A stretch of DNA of 64,000 bases from Desulfomicrobium escambiense DSM 10707 (GCF_000428825.1 NZ_AUAR01000007.1:124001-188000), one strand, 5' to 3'. Shown: positions 41,373-50,724, numbered from the stretch's first letter. Notes: generated by a model from the letters alone, not told the origin. A program made the numbers and translations.

Positions 41373-41882
41373 ATGGACCACATGTCCTCCAATCTGGAAG
41401 ACTATCTCGAAGTCATCTTTTCCCTGGAATCCGCGCATTCCGAGGCACGCGCCAAGGATATCGCCGACGCCATGGGCGTGCAGCGCGCCTCCGTGACCAA
41501 CGCCCTGCAGAAACTCTCCCAGCGCGGCCTCATCAACTACCAGCCCTACAGTTCGGTGACGCTCACTCCCGAGGGCTTCCGCACGGCCACGCGCATCGTG
41601 CACCGCCACAAGGTGCTTTTCGACTTCCTGCACACGTTCCTGCAGATCCGCCCCGAAGTGGCCGAGGACACGGCCTGCAAGCTGGAGCACCACATCGACG
41701 ACGAGAGCCTGGAGACCCTGACCAGGTTCGCCCGCTTCATCATGACCTGCCCGCGCACGGGCAAGGACTGGCTCGATAACTTCACCAGGACCTGCAACGA
41801 ACGGGGCACCTGCACCAACTGCGCGGAATGCATCCGCTCCTGCCTGGAACGTCAGGACGACAAATGCTCCAAGTCGTCCTGA
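41373..41882 (+). CDS. DtxR-family metalloregulator with C-terminal cysteine cluster
   Basis: 169 residues. A winged helix (about 7-70: DYLEVIFSLES, AKDIADAMGVQRASVTNALQKL) and dimer domain with C102, E105 and H106 (ACKLEHHIDD) match DtxR/IdeR/MntR metal ligands. The C-terminal tail has a dense cysteine group, C141, C147, C150, C153, C157 and C165 (TCNERGTCTNCAECIRSC), which could hold an Fe-S cluster or a metal. The SH3-like third domain is absent. Placed directly before feoA-feoB with a DtxR-like box between, it probably controls Fe2+ uptake. An ATG at 41382 is an alternative start. Confidence 0.85.
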   Translation: MDHMSSNLEDYLEVIFSLESAHSEARAKDIADAMGVQRASVTNALQKLSQRGLINYQPYSSVTLTPEGFRTATRIVHRHKVLFDFLHTFLQIRPEVAEDTACKLEHHIDDESLETLTRFARFIMTCPRTGKDWLDNFTRTCNERGTCTNCAECIRSCLERQDDKCSKSS

Positions 41883-41959
41883 CGAACGGCTTGCGCGACG
41901 GGCCCCGAATGATCGGGAAAAAACTGCGGAATCCGGCCGCTCTGCGGCGGCCTCTTGGC

Positions 41960-41987
41960 TTGACAAATTAGACGTCCTAAATATTCT
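41960..41987 (+). promoter_or_regulatory. feo promoter with DtxR-like operator
   Basis: TTGACA (41960-41965), a 16-base spacer and TATTCT (41982-41987). Between them lies ATTAG-ACGTC-CTAAAT (41967-41982), an imperfect inverted repeat like the DtxR-type TTAGG/CCTAA box. Repressor binding would block the promoter. Confidence 0.6.
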
Positions 41988-42034
41988 TCCCCCCGGCGTG
42001 AATCCGGCCGACCATGCAGCTTCAAGGAGAACTC

Positions 42035-42286
42035 GTGTCAACCATCGTCAACTTGCGACAAATGCACGTGGACCAGCGCGGCATCATCAAGACCGTCGCC
42101 GCCCAGGGCGAACTCGGCCGCCGCATCCGGGACATGGGGCTTGTCCCCGGGACCGAAGTCACCGTCATCGGTCGAGCTCCCCTGAAGGACCCCGTCGCCC
42201 TGCGCCTCAAGGGTTTCACGCTGACCCTGCGCAACAGCGAGGCGGACTTCATCACCGTCGAACTCCCGGAAAAAGCCCTTGACTGA
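42035..42286 (+). CDS. feoA: FeoA protein, first copy
   Basis: 83 residues, SH3-like FeoA fold: LGRRIRDMGLVPGTEVTVIGRAPLKDPVALRLKGFTLTLR. FeoA is a small cytosolic partner of the Fe2+ transporter FeoB. A GTG start at 42035 is supported by AAGGAGA five bases upstream; the ATG at 42014 has no ribosome site and adds seven residues before it. The feoB TTG overlaps the end. Confidence 0.88.
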   Translation: MSTIVNLRQMHVDQRGIIKTVAAQGELGRRIRDMGLVPGTEVTVIGRAPLKDPVALRLKGFTLTLRNSEADFITVELPEKALD

Positions 42287-44444
42287 AGCCATCGCCACCA
42301 TAGCCCTGGCCGGCAACCCCAACGCCGGCAAGACCACGCTCTTCAACGCCCTGACGGGGTCGAGGCAGCACGTCGGCAACTATCCCGGCATCACCGTCGA
42401 GAAGAAGGAAGGTTTCGTGGAGATGCCCTCGGGCGCGGTCCGCGTCATCGACCTGCCCGGCACCTACTCCATGACGGCCTATTCCCAGGAAGAGCTCGTG
42501 GCCCGGGACTTTCTCGTCAAGGAGCGCCCCCAGGGCATCATCAACGTCATCGACGCCACCAGCCTGGAGCGCAACCTGTACCTGACCGTGCAGTTTCTGG
42601 AACTGGGCATCCCGGTGACCCTGGCCCTGAACATGGTCGACGCCCTGGAGTCCAAGGGCATCCGCATCGACTCGGACCGCCTGGCCGACCTCATGCGCCT
42701 GCCCGTGGTCCGCACCGTGGCCCGCAGCGGCCTGGGCGTGCGCGAGGCTCTGCAGGCCGCCCTGTCGCATCCCCGACAATCATGGGAACCCCTGTTCATT
42801 TCCTACGGCCCCGACCTGGACCCCGTCCTCGCGGAGATGACCGCGCTGATCGCGGCGGCGGGATTCATGGCCGACACGTACCCCCCGCGCTGGCTGGCCC
42901 TCAAGTTCCTGGAAAACGACCTGGTCGTTCGCCAGCTCTTCGAGGCCGACTACGAGTTGCACCGGCGCCTGCGCGACATGGCCGCAGAGGTGTCCCGCCA
43001 CTGCGAGAAAACCCTCAAGACCCAGCCCGAATTTCTCATCGCCGACTACCGCTACGGCTACATATCCTCCATCCTGCGTCAGGGCGTGCTGACCGTCATG
43101 CCCGACCTGCAGGGCCGGGCCGACCTGTCGGACAAGATCGACGCCGTGCTGACCCATCAGGTGGCCGGCCCGGCCATCATGTTCGCCATCCTCTACGGCC
43201 TGTTCAGCCTGACCTTCACCCTCGGAGAGGCGCCCATGGGCTGGGTCGAGGCCGTCTTCACCCGGCTGGCCGAACTGGCCGGCAAGATGCCGCCCGGCCT
43301 GACGCGCTCCCTGATCATCGACGGCGTCATCGCCGGCGTGGGCGGGGTGCTGGGCTTCGTGCCCCTGATCCTGATCATGTTCCTGGGCATCACCTTCCTG
43401 GAGGATTCGGGGTACATGGCGCGCATGGCCTACATGCTCGACCGCGTCTTCCGCATCTTCGGGCTGCACGGCAGCTCCGTGGTCCCGTTCATCATCTCCG
43501 GCGGCATCCCCGGCGGCTGCGCCGTGCCGGGCGTCATGGCGGCGCGCACGCTCAGAAGCCCCAAGGAGAAGCTGGCCACGCTCCTGACGGCGCCCTTCAT
43601 GGCCTGCGGGGCCAAGGTCCCGGTCTTCATCCTGCTGGCGGCCGCGTTTTTCCCCGAGCACGGGGCGCAGGTCATGTTCCTCATCACCCTGGCCGGCTGG
43701 GCAGCGGCCCTGGTGGCGGCCAAATTGATGCGCTCCACCATCATCCGCGGCCCGTCGACCCCCTTCGTCATGGAACTTCCACCCTACCGCATGCCCACGC
43801 TCATGGGCCTCGTGCTGCACACCTGGGAGCGCGGCTGGCAGTACATCAGGAAGGCCGGCACCATCATCCTGGCCATCGCCGTGCTGATCTGGGCCATGAT
43901 GACCTTCCCCGGACTGCCCCAGGAAAAGGCCGCGCCCTACGAGGCCGAAATGTCCGGCATCCGGGAGCAGTTGCAGACTGCACCCGACGAGGTTGCCCGC
44001 GGCAACCTCGAGGCCTCCCTCGCGGCCCTGGAGCTGCACCTCAAGGAGGAGGCCCTGACCTATTCCCTGGCCGGCCGCCTGGGCCAGGCCATCGAGCCCG
44101 TCACGTCCTGGGCCGGCTTCGACTGGCGCACCAACATCGCCCTGCTGGGCGGCATCGCGGCCAAGGAGGTCATCGTCTCCACCCTGGCCACGGCCCACGC
44201 CCTGAGCGACGCGGAGGACCAGAACTTCGCCGCCCGCATTGCCTCCGCGCCGGGCTGGAACACCAGCGTGGCCGTGAGCCTCATGATCTTCGTGCTCCTC
44301 TACTCGCCGTGCTTCGTCACCGTGGTGGCCATCGCCCGCGAGGCGTCCTGGGGCTGGGCGGCCTTCAGCGTCGTCTTCAACACGACATTCGCCTTTGCCC
44401 TGGCCACGGCAACCTATCAACTCGGCATGCGCATGGGGTGGTGA
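42279..44444 (+). CDS. feoB: Ferrous iron transporter FeoB
   Basis: 721 residues. The N-terminal G domain has G1 GNPNAGKTT (about residues 12-20), the GNYPGITVEKKEG G2 region and DLPGTYSM (G3). The membrane part has two Gate motifs (GGIPGGCAVPGVMAARTL, and GGIAAKEVIVSTLAT). FeoB moves Fe2+ into the cell with GTP turnover. The first codon is TTG at 42279, overlapping feoA by eight bases. The stop shares a base with the second feoA. Typical length for the family. Confidence 0.94.
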   Translation: MTEAIATIALAGNPNAGKTTLFNALTGSRQHVGNYPGITVEKKEGFVEMPSGAVRVIDLPGTYSMTAYSQEELVARDFLVKERPQGIINVIDATSLERNLYLTVQFLELGIPVTLALNMVDALESKGIRIDSDRLADLMRLPVVRTVARSGLGVREALQAALSHPRQSWEPLFISYGPDLDPVLAEMTALIAAAGFMADTYPPRWLALKFLENDLVVRQLFEADYELHRRLRDMAAEVSRHCEKTLKTQPEFLIADYRYGYISSILRQGVLTVMPDLQGRADLSDKIDAVLTHQVAGPAIMFAILYGLFSLTFTLGEAPMGWVEAVFTRLAELAGKMPPGLTRSLIIDGVIAGVGGVLGFVPLILIMFLGITFLEDSGYMARMAYMLDRVFRIFGLHGSSVVPFIISGGIPGGCAVPGVMAARTLRSPKEKLATLLTAPFMACGAKVPVFILLAAAFFPEHGAQVMFLITLAGWAAALVAAKLMRSTIIRGPSTPFVMELPPYRMPTLMGLVLHTWERGWQYIRKAGTIILAIAVLIWAMMTFPGLPQEKAAPYEAEMSGIREQLQTAPDEVARGNLEASLAALELHLKEEALTYSLAGRLGQAIEPVTSWAGFDWRTNIALLGGIAAKEVIVSTLATAHALSDAEDQNFAARIASAPGWNTSVAVSLMIFVLLYSPCFVTVVAIAREASWGWAAFSVVFNTTFAFALATATYQLGMRMGW

Positions 44445-44698
44445 TGTTCTTCTGCAAAACCAAGGACACGGCCGGTGGGGTACGGACCCTGAACGACCTC
44501 AAGGACGGCGAGAAGGCCGTGGTGCGCTGCCTTTCCCGTTCCCAGGGCTGCCATCTGAGCAAACTCACGGCCATGGGCATCACCCCGGGCACCGAGATCG
44601 AGATGCTCTCCAACTCCGGCGGGCCGCTTCTCGTCCTGGTCCGATCCAGCCGGCTCTGCCTCTGCCGCAGCCTGGGGCAGGCCGTCGTCGTGGAATGA
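44444..44698 (+). CDS. feoA: FeoA protein, second copy
   Basis: 84 residues with LNDLKDGEKAVVRCL, LTAMGITPGTEIEMLSNSGGPLLVLV and GQAVVVE, the FeoA fold. It contains extra cysteines (FCK, CLSRSQGC, RLCLCR). ATG 44444 overlaps the feoB TGA, so the three feo genes are co-translated. Two FeoA copies flanking FeoB are common in anaerobes. The downstream glycosyltransferase overlaps its stop (ATGA). Confidence 0.88.
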   Translation: MFFCKTKDTAGGVRTLNDLKDGEKAVVRCLSRSQGCHLSKLTAMGITPGTEIEMLSNSGGPLLVLVRSSRLCLCRSLGQAVVVE

Positions 44699-45399
44699 AG
44701 GTCTCCGTCGTCATCCCGGTCTTCAGGGAAGGGGAAATCGCCACGCTGCTGGCCGACCTCCTGGCCAGACCGGACGCCGGCGCCCTCGAAATCGTCGTGG
44801 TCGACGGCGCTCCCGGACAGGACACCCTGAGCCGCATCCCGGCCCATCTGGCCCAAAACCCTCGCCTGTCCCTCCTGGCCTCCCCTCCCGGTCGGGCCGT
44901 CCAGCAGAACGCCGGGGCCGGGGCCGCACGGGGCGACATCCTCCTTTTCCTCCACGCCGACACACGCCTCCCGGACAACGCCTTCTCCCTCGTCCGCCAG
45001 TGCCTGGCCGACCCGGCGCTGTCCGGCGGCGCCTTCAGCCTGGGCTACGCTGAAGCCTCCGCGGGACTTGCGTTCATCGCTGCCGCGGCCAACGCGCGGT
45101 CGAACTTCACGCGCGTGCCCTACGGCGACCAGGCCATCTTCCTGCGCCGGTCGGTTTTTCGGCAGCTCGGCGGTTTCCCGGCCCTGCCAGTCATGGAGGA
45201 TCTGGAACTCATGACCAGACTGCGCCGACAGGGGCACGCCATCCGCATCCTGGCCTTCCCCGTGCGCACCTCGGGCCGCAGGCAACTGCGCGAAGGCCTC
45301 GTGCGCTGCACCCTGCGCAACCTTTTCCTGCGCCTGCTGTACCATCTCGGCGTTCCGGCCGAACTCCTGGCCGGCCTGTACCTCAGGCACGGAGGCTAG
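44695..45399 (+). CDS. TIGR04283-type GT2 glycosyltransferase
   Basis: 234 residues, a GT-A fold. VSVVIPVFREGEIATLL, EIVVVDGAPG and FLHADTRLP (the DxD-like site) match the family called 'arsenosugar biosynthesis glycosyltransferase' TIGR04283. The name comes from neighbours of arsenosugar genes elsewhere; no arsenic gene is visible here, so the real acceptor is unknown. It overlaps the second feoA and is one base before its partner. Confidence 0.85.
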   Translation: MKVSVVIPVFREGEIATLLADLLARPDAGALEIVVVDGAPGQDTLSRIPAHLAQNPRLSLLASPPGRAVQQNAGAGAARGDILLFLHADTRLPDNAFSLVRQCLADPALSGGAFSLGYAEASAGLAFIAAAANARSNFTRVPYGDQAIFLRRSVFRQLGGFPALPVMEDLELMTRLRRQGHAIRILAFPVRTSGRRQLREGLVRCTLRNLFLRLLYHLGVPAELLAGLYLRHGG

Positions 45400-45400
45400 G

Positions 45401-46066
45401 GTGCGCGTGCTGCTCTTCACCAGATACCCCCGCCCCGGGGCGGTCAAGACGCGGCTGGGCGCGGTCGTCGGCATGGACCGGGCCGCGGCCCTGCAGACCG
45501 CCTTCATCCGCGACGAACTGCGCATGCTCCAAAGCCTGGGGGTGCGCGTGACCGTCTGCTGCGAACCGTCGACGCCGACAGATGCATACCGGGCCCTTTT
45601 CGGGCCGCACCACGACTACGCCGCCCAGCGCGGGGCGGACCTGGGCGAACGGATGCTTGGCGCCCTGCACGACGCCCTGGACACGGGCGAACCTGGCGCC
45701 GTGCTCATCGGCAGCGATCTGCCGGACCTCCCGGCGGGCAGCATCGATAAGGCTTTCGACGCACTGACGCAGTCCGCCCTCTGCCTGGGCCCGACGCCCG
45801 ACGGCGGCTTCCACCTCCTGGGGCTGGCCGCCCCGCTGCCGGCCGACGTTTTTGCCGGCGTTTCGTGGGGAGGCCCGCATGTCCTGGCCCGCACCCTGGA
45901 CAACTGCCGCCGCCATGGGCTCCCACCAATCCTCCTCGACCCCTGGCCCGACGTGGACACGGTCGAGGATCTGGCCGACTATGCCCGGCGCAACCGCGAC
46001 GCCGATTCGCAGACCATGGCCTGCATCCGCCGCTTCAACCTGGTGCCCGACGCATGGAAAAGCTGA
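45401..46066 (+). CDS. TIGR04282/DUF2064-type glycosyltransferase
   Basis: 221 residues with LLFTRYPRPGAVKTRLG near the start, GADLGERMLGAL and VLIGSDLPDLPAG, which is the DUF2064/TIGR04282 pattern, a nucleotidyl/glycosyl-transferase fold commonly paired with TIGR04283. The start is GTG 45401, one base after the partner's stop. The kinase-like gene overlaps its end by 13 bases. It probably uses a nucleotide-sugar; product unknown. Confidence 0.82.
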   Translation: MRVLLFTRYPRPGAVKTRLGAVVGMDRAAALQTAFIRDELRMLQSLGVRVTVCCEPSTPTDAYRALFGPHHDYAAQRGADLGERMLGALHDALDTGEPGAVLIGSDLPDLPAGSIDKAFDALTQSALCLGPTPDGGFHLLGLAAPLPADVFAGVSWGGPHVLARTLDNCRRHGLPPILLDPWPDVDTVEDLADYARRNRDADSQTMACIRRFNLVPDAWKS

Positions 46067-47010
46067 TCTCCGAGTTTCTGCTGGAACAGGGCTGGGTGAA
46101 CGACGTTCCCGCAATCTCCTTCCTGGCCGCTGGCGAATACAACCAGAACTTCCGCGTGCGCTGCGGCGGCCGGGACATGGTCTTCCGCATCAACCGCGGC
46201 AGCCAGCTGGGCCTGGACGACCAGATCGGCTACGAGTTCCGAGTCCTTAAGTGCGTGGCCCACTCGGGCGTGACGCCGCGTCCCCTGCGCGTCCACACGG
46301 ACCACGCGCCCTTCGGCGGCGGGGTCATGCTCATGGAGTTCCTGCCCGGCTCGGCGCTCGATTACGGCCGCGACCTGCACAAGGCTGCCCGGATCTTCGC
46401 CCGCATCCACGCCCTGCCGCCCTGCCCCGGCCTGCTCGCCCAGGAGGACCCCGTGGCGGCCATCGCGGCCGAAAGCCTCGGGCTCATCAACCGCTACCCG
46501 GACCACGCGCTGACCGGCGAGCGCGCGCGCCTGCTTGATTACCACGCACGCATCGTCCGCCTGGGCGAAGACAGCCGCCCGCTCTTCGCCGGGGACCGCC
46601 CGTGCGTGGTCAACACCGAGGTCAACTCCGGCAATTTCCTCATCGGGCCGGACGGCGCCTTTCTCGTGGACTGGGAAAAGGCCGTCGTCTCCAGCCGCCA
46701 CCAGGACCTCGGCCACTTCCTGGCCCCGACGACCACGCTGTGGCGAACGGAAACCGTCATCGCCCCCGACCGGCGCCGGGCATTCCTGGCCGCCTACCAC
46801 GCCGACCTGGACGACGCGCCGCCCCTGGAGGCCCTGGACCGCCTCTGCGCCGTCATGGAGCGGGTCATCGTCCTGCGCGGCCTGTCCTGGTGCTTCATGG
46901 CCCACCACGAGTACGCGCACGGCATGAAGCCCCTGACCGACCCGCTGACCAGGGAGAAGATCGGCCGCTACATGCGCGAACTGGATTTCTTCATCGCCTC
47001 CCGCGCCTGA
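46054..47010 (+). CDS. APH/choline-kinase-like phosphotransferase
   Basis: 318 residues. The kinase-like fold is shown by the glycine and lysine-poor N-lobe (AAGEYNQNFRVRCGGRDMVFRINRG), MLMEFLPGSALDY as the hinge, and the catalytic loop VNTEVNSGNFLI, where the usual HxD aspartate is replaced by glutamate (NTE). The metal site is LVDWEKA. Some homologues have similar variants, so activity may persist. Third member of the glycosyltransferase trio and likely to phosphorylate their product or precursor (inference). It is not a resistance determinant by sequence. Confidence 0.78.
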   Translation: MEKLISEFLLEQGWVNDVPAISFLAAGEYNQNFRVRCGGRDMVFRINRGSQLGLDDQIGYEFRVLKCVAHSGVTPRPLRVHTDHAPFGGGVMLMEFLPGSALDYGRDLHKAARIFARIHALPPCPGLLAQEDPVAAIAAESLGLINRYPDHALTGERARLLDYHARIVRLGEDSRPLFAGDRPCVVNTEVNSGNFLIGPDGAFLVDWEKAVVSSRHQDLGHFLAPTTTLWRTETVIAPDRRRAFLAAYHADLDDAPPLEALDRLCAVMERVIVLRGLSWCFMAHHEYAHGMKPLTDPLTREKIGRYMRELDFFIASRA

Positions 47011-47104
47011 GCCCCGCCGGGCGGCGTATGACAGAGACACTTGCCAGCGGCCCGGCTTTGCCGCAATGTCTGACGCGCCACTGCCGCCGTGAGGGTGAAA
47101 TTCC

Positions 47105-47455
47105 ATGTCCAAAGACGCCTACAAGACTGTCTATTCCACCGAAAATACCGTGTGCCGCAAATGCGGCCGACCGACCTGCGTCTGCGCCGCCAAGTCGGCC
47201 AAACCCGCCGCGGCCGCGGGGCCCGTGCGCGTCGGACGGGAGACGAAGGGTCGCAAGGGCGCCGGGGTCACCGTCGTGACCGGCCTGTCCATGAGTGAAA
47301 CCCAACTTCGGGACCTGCTCTCGGCCTGCAAGAAGCGCCTGGGTTGCGGCGGCACCCTGCGCGACGGGGTGCTCGAGTTCCAGGGCGAGCACCGCGACGC
47401 CCTGCTGGCCCATCTCGCCGGTCTGGGCATCGCCGCCAAGAAATCGGGGAACTGA
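47105..47455 (+). CDS. yciH: SUI1/YciH-family translation factor homologue
   Basis: 116 residues. The second half is the SUI1 (eIF1-like) domain: GVTVVTGLSMSETQLRDLLSACKKRLGCGGTLRDGVLEFQG. Its N-terminus adds a CRKCGRPTCVCA knuckle that could bind zinc. Bacterial YciH affects translation start selection. The hybrid kinase ATG shares a base with the stop (TGATG), so they are coupled although unrelated in known function. Confidence 0.85.
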   Translation: MSKDAYKTVYSTENTVCRKCGRPTCVCAAKSAKPAAAAGPVRVGRETKGRKGAGVTVVTGLSMSETQLRDLLSACKKRLGCGGTLRDGVLEFQGEHRDALLAHLAGLGIAAKKSGN

Positions 47456-50400
47456 TGCAGGGCGACAGCGAACTCTCTCTCAAACGCCGTCTCGCCCACT
47501 TCGAACGCGCCCAGCGCCATGCGCGCATCGGGTCCTTCGAGCACGACATGCGTACGGGGCAGACCTTCTGGTCCGACGAGATGTATCACCTGCTTGGCTT
47601 CGAACCCGGCGAGGTCTCCCCGTCCCTGGACCATTTCCTGAAGCTCCTGGTCAAGGAGAGCCGGGCGCGCTTCCTGCGCAAGATGCGCATCAGCGCCGTC
47701 ACCGGGCGCCCCTTCCGCATCGAGATCCGCTACGTCCTGAAGACCGATTCCCCGCGCGTGGCCCATATCAGGGCCGAATTCGAGGCGGATGAAACCGGGG
47801 CGATGAGCATCGTCTCCGGCACCTTCCAGGACGTGACCCGCCGGCGCAACACGGAAAACGCCCTACGCCGCAGCGAAGCCCGCTACCGCTCCATCTTCGA
47901 CCACGCCCTGGAGGGCATTTCCCAGACCACTCCAAGCGGCGCCTTCCTGAGCGCCAACTCCGCCATGGCCTCGATCCTGGGCTTCAATAGCCCCGAGGAA
48001 CTCATGGCCTCCATCGGCAACATCGACCGCGATCTCTACGTCGACCCCGAAGACCGCGAACGCTACCTCGACCTGCTGCACGAGCACGGGAGCATCCGCG
48101 GCTTCCAGACACGCATGAAGCGCAAGGACGGAGCGGTCATCTGGGTCTCCCTCAACGCGAGCCTCATCCGGGACGCGGCCACGGGCGAACCCTGCCTGCT
48201 CGGGACCATGGAGGACATCAGCCGGCGCAAGCGCTTCGAACTGGCCCTCATGGAGTCGCAAAAGCGCTTCCAGAACCTTCTGCAGCGGATCAACTTCATC
48301 GCCGTCACCCTGGACCTGGGTGACCGCATCGTCTTCGCCAACCCCTACCTGCAGCGCCTGACGGGCTGGCACGACGCGGAACTGCTCGGCCGCAACTGGT
48401 TCGAAAAGCTGGTGCCAACGGATCAGGGCGAAGCCATGCGCTCGGTCCTCGAAGCAGCCTCCGACACGGCGCCCGCCGATCCCCGCGAGTCCGACGCCGA
48501 GATCCTGACCCGCGATGGCAGGCGCCTGCTCATCCGCTGGAATACCGTGACCGAAACGGACATCCAGGGCGCGGTCACGGGCGTGACCTGCATGGGCGTG
48601 GACATCACGGCCATCCGCAAGGCCGGCGACACCCTGGCCCGCAGCGCCCTCCTGCACTCCATGCGCCTGCGCATCCACGAAGCGGCCCACGCCACGAAGG
48701 ACTTCTCGGCCCTCATGCGCAGCGTGCACGCGATCCTGTGCGAGGCCATCGACGCCAAGAACCTCATCACGGCGATCCTCAACACCGACAGGAACTCCCT
48801 GGAATTCCCCTACTGGGTCGATGAAACGACCGACATCGCGAGCGCCTCCCCGCGCATCGAGAACGTGGACGACCCCGAAAACCGGCGCCTGACCCTCGAA
48901 CTCATGCGCGGCAACATCCCCAACATCCTGAGCGGCGAGGACATGCGCGCCCTGTCCGACGCCGGAAAACTCACGGTCGTGGGCGGCGTCCCGCGAAGCT
49001 GGATGGGCGTCCCCCTTACGGTGCGCGGAGCGGGCATCGGCGCGCTCATCGTGCAGAACTACGCCACCGCGAAGCAGTACACCCGTCATGACCTGGACAT
49101 CCTGCTCGAGGTTTCGGAGCAGATCGCCCTGGCCATTGAACGCCAGCGGCACGACGAGTTCTCCCAGACGGCCGAGGAGATCATCCGGGACATCCCCGCG
49201 GGCCTCTTCATCTACAAGTACCAGGATCCCGACAACCTCGTCCTGGAGAACGCCAACCCCGTGGCCCTGCGCCTCATCGGCCGGCGCCTGGAGGAGGCCC
49301 GGGGCATGCTCTTCACGGACATCTGGCCGCGCGGGACCATGCTCGAAACTTATCTGAACTGCCTGCGCACCAAGGTCCGTTTCAACTGCGACGCCCACCG
49401 CTACGAGGACGAGCGCATCAAGGGCTACTTCCGCCTCCACGCCTTCGCCCTGCCCGGCGAGAAGCTGGCCGTGGCCTTCGATGACGTGACGGAACGCCAG
49501 CGCACCCAGCAGGCCCTCATCCGGGCCAAGGAGGCGGCGGAATCGGCCAACCGGGCCAAGAGCGAATTTCTGGCCAACATCAGCCACGAGGTGCGCACGC
49601 CGCTGAACGGCATCATGGGCATGCTGCAGCTCTGCCTGCAGTCCGAAGCGCCCCCGGAGCTGGCGGAATACCTACGCACTGCCCTGGAGTCCTCGCGCAA
49701 CCTGCTACGGGTGCTGAACGACGTCCTCGATTTCACCAAGGTCGACGCGGGCAAGATGGAGCTGCTGGAATGGGTGTTCGATCTGGACGATCTGCTGGGG
49801 CAGGCCGTGAATTTCTTCAAGGCCCTGGCCATGGACAAGAGGATACGCCTGCACCTGGAAAAGCCGCCGGTCCTCGGCCGTTTCGTCGGGGATGAGGGAC
49901 GCCTGCGGCAGATTCTCTTCAACCTGATGGGCAACGCACTCAAGTTCACGGACTCAGGCCAAGTCACCCTCGAAGCCTGGCCCGTAGGCCGGACCAACGG
50001 TCACGAACGCCTGCTCTTCGCGGTCCGGGACCAGGGCATCGGCATTCCGCCGGAAAAGCTGGACTACATCTTCGAGTCCTTCACCCAGGTCGATGGCAGC
50101 TACTCGCGGCGCTACCAGGGCACCGGGCTGGGGCTGCCCATCGTGCGCAGGCTCGTGCACCTCATGGGCGGCAACATCTCCGTGGAGAGCGTCGAGAACG
50201 AAGGCACGACCATCTTCTTCGTCCTGCCCCTGCTGCGGTCCGAAGCCATGCCTGCCAGTAAGGCCGAAACCGCCGCCCCGGCCGGCGAGGTCCGCCCCCT
50301 GCACGTGCTGCTGGTGGAGGACGACGTGGTCAACATGACCATGGCCAGGCGCATGCTCGAAAAGATGGGCCACAGCGTCGCCTGCGCCCGCACGGGCCTG

Positions 50401-50664
50401 GAGGCCCTCGACTGCCTGCAGGTCCCCGGCATCGACATCGTGCTCATGGACATCCAGATGCCGGACATGGACGGCATGGAGGCCACGGGCATCGTCCGCA
50501 CCGACGCCCGCTTCGCGCCCTACGCCCGGGTCCCGATCATCGCCCTGACGGCCCACGCCATGGCCGGTGACGAAGAGCGATTCCTGTCGTCCGGCATGGA
50601 CGCCTACCTCTCCAAACCCTTCGACCACACCCGCCTGCAGGCGCTACTGCACCGCTTCTTCTGA
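47455..50664 (+). CDS. Multi-PAS/GAF hybrid histidine kinase
   Basis: 1069 residues, cytosolic (no membrane segment). Order: PAS-like (about 20-130), PAS (140-260), PAS (270-390), GAF (410-570), PAS-like (575-680), HisKA with FLANISHEVRTPLNG and H711, HATPase_c with GNALKFTD, DQGIGIPPEKLD and GTGLGLPIVRRL, then a receiver domain with VLLVEDDVVN and D999 in LMDIQMPDMDG. No HPt domain is attached, so the phosphoryl group may go to a free HPt such as that at 40823. The signal is unknown; the many PAS modules suggest redox or small-molecule sensing. Confidence 0.93.
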   Translation: MQGDSELSLKRRLAHFERAQRHARIGSFEHDMRTGQTFWSDEMYHLLGFEPGEVSPSLDHFLKLLVKESRARFLRKMRISAVTGRPFRIEIRYVLKTDSPRVAHIRAEFEADETGAMSIVSGTFQDVTRRRNTENALRRSEARYRSIFDHALEGISQTTPSGAFLSANSAMASILGFNSPEELMASIGNIDRDLYVDPEDRERYLDLLHEHGSIRGFQTRMKRKDGAVIWVSLNASLIRDAATGEPCLLGTMEDISRRKRFELALMESQKRFQNLLQRINFIAVTLDLGDRIVFANPYLQRLTGWHDAELLGRNWFEKLVPTDQGEAMRSVLEAASDTAPADPRESDAEILTRDGRRLLIRWNTVTETDIQGAVTGVTCMGVDITAIRKAGDTLARSALLHSMRLRIHEAAHATKDFSALMRSVHAILCEAIDAKNLITAILNTDRNSLEFPYWVDETTDIASASPRIENVDDPENRRLTLELMRGNIPNILSGEDMRALSDAGKLTVVGGVPRSWMGVPLTVRGAGIGALIVQNYATAKQYTRHDLDILLEVSEQIALAIERQRHDEFSQTAEEIIRDIPAGLFIYKYQDPDNLVLENANPVALRLIGRRLEEARGMLFTDIWPRGTMLETYLNCLRTKVRFNCDAHRYEDERIKGYFRLHAFALPGEKLAVAFDDVTERQRTQQALIRAKEAAESANRAKSEFLANISHEVRTPLNGIMGMLQLCLQSEAPPELAEYLRTALESSRNLLRVLNDVLDFTKVDAGKMELLEWVFDLDDLLGQAVNFFKALAMDKRIRLHLEKPPVLGRFVGDEGRLRQILFNLMGNALKFTDSGQVTLEAWPVGRTNGHERLLFAVRDQGIGIPPEKLDYIFESFTQVDGSYSRRYQGTGLGLPIVRRLVHLMGGNISVESVENEGTTIFFVLPLLRSEAMPASKAETAAPAGEVRPLHVLLVEDDVVNMTMARRMLEKMGHSVACARTGLEALDCLQVPGIDIVLMDIQMPDMDGMEATGIVRTDARFAPYARVPIIALTAHAMAGDEERFLSSGMDAYLSKPFDHTRLQALLHRFF

Positions 50665-50724
50665 TTCCCGACGGGCCGCGACGCCCCGCTTGGCGTACGG
50701 CATGACTCGGCACGACGAAAGACA

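Noticed and set aside
46054-47010. Aminoglycoside resistance kinase
   Set aside because: The APH-like fold is shared by many metabolic kinases; the catalytic loop and glycosyltransferase partners argue against resistance.
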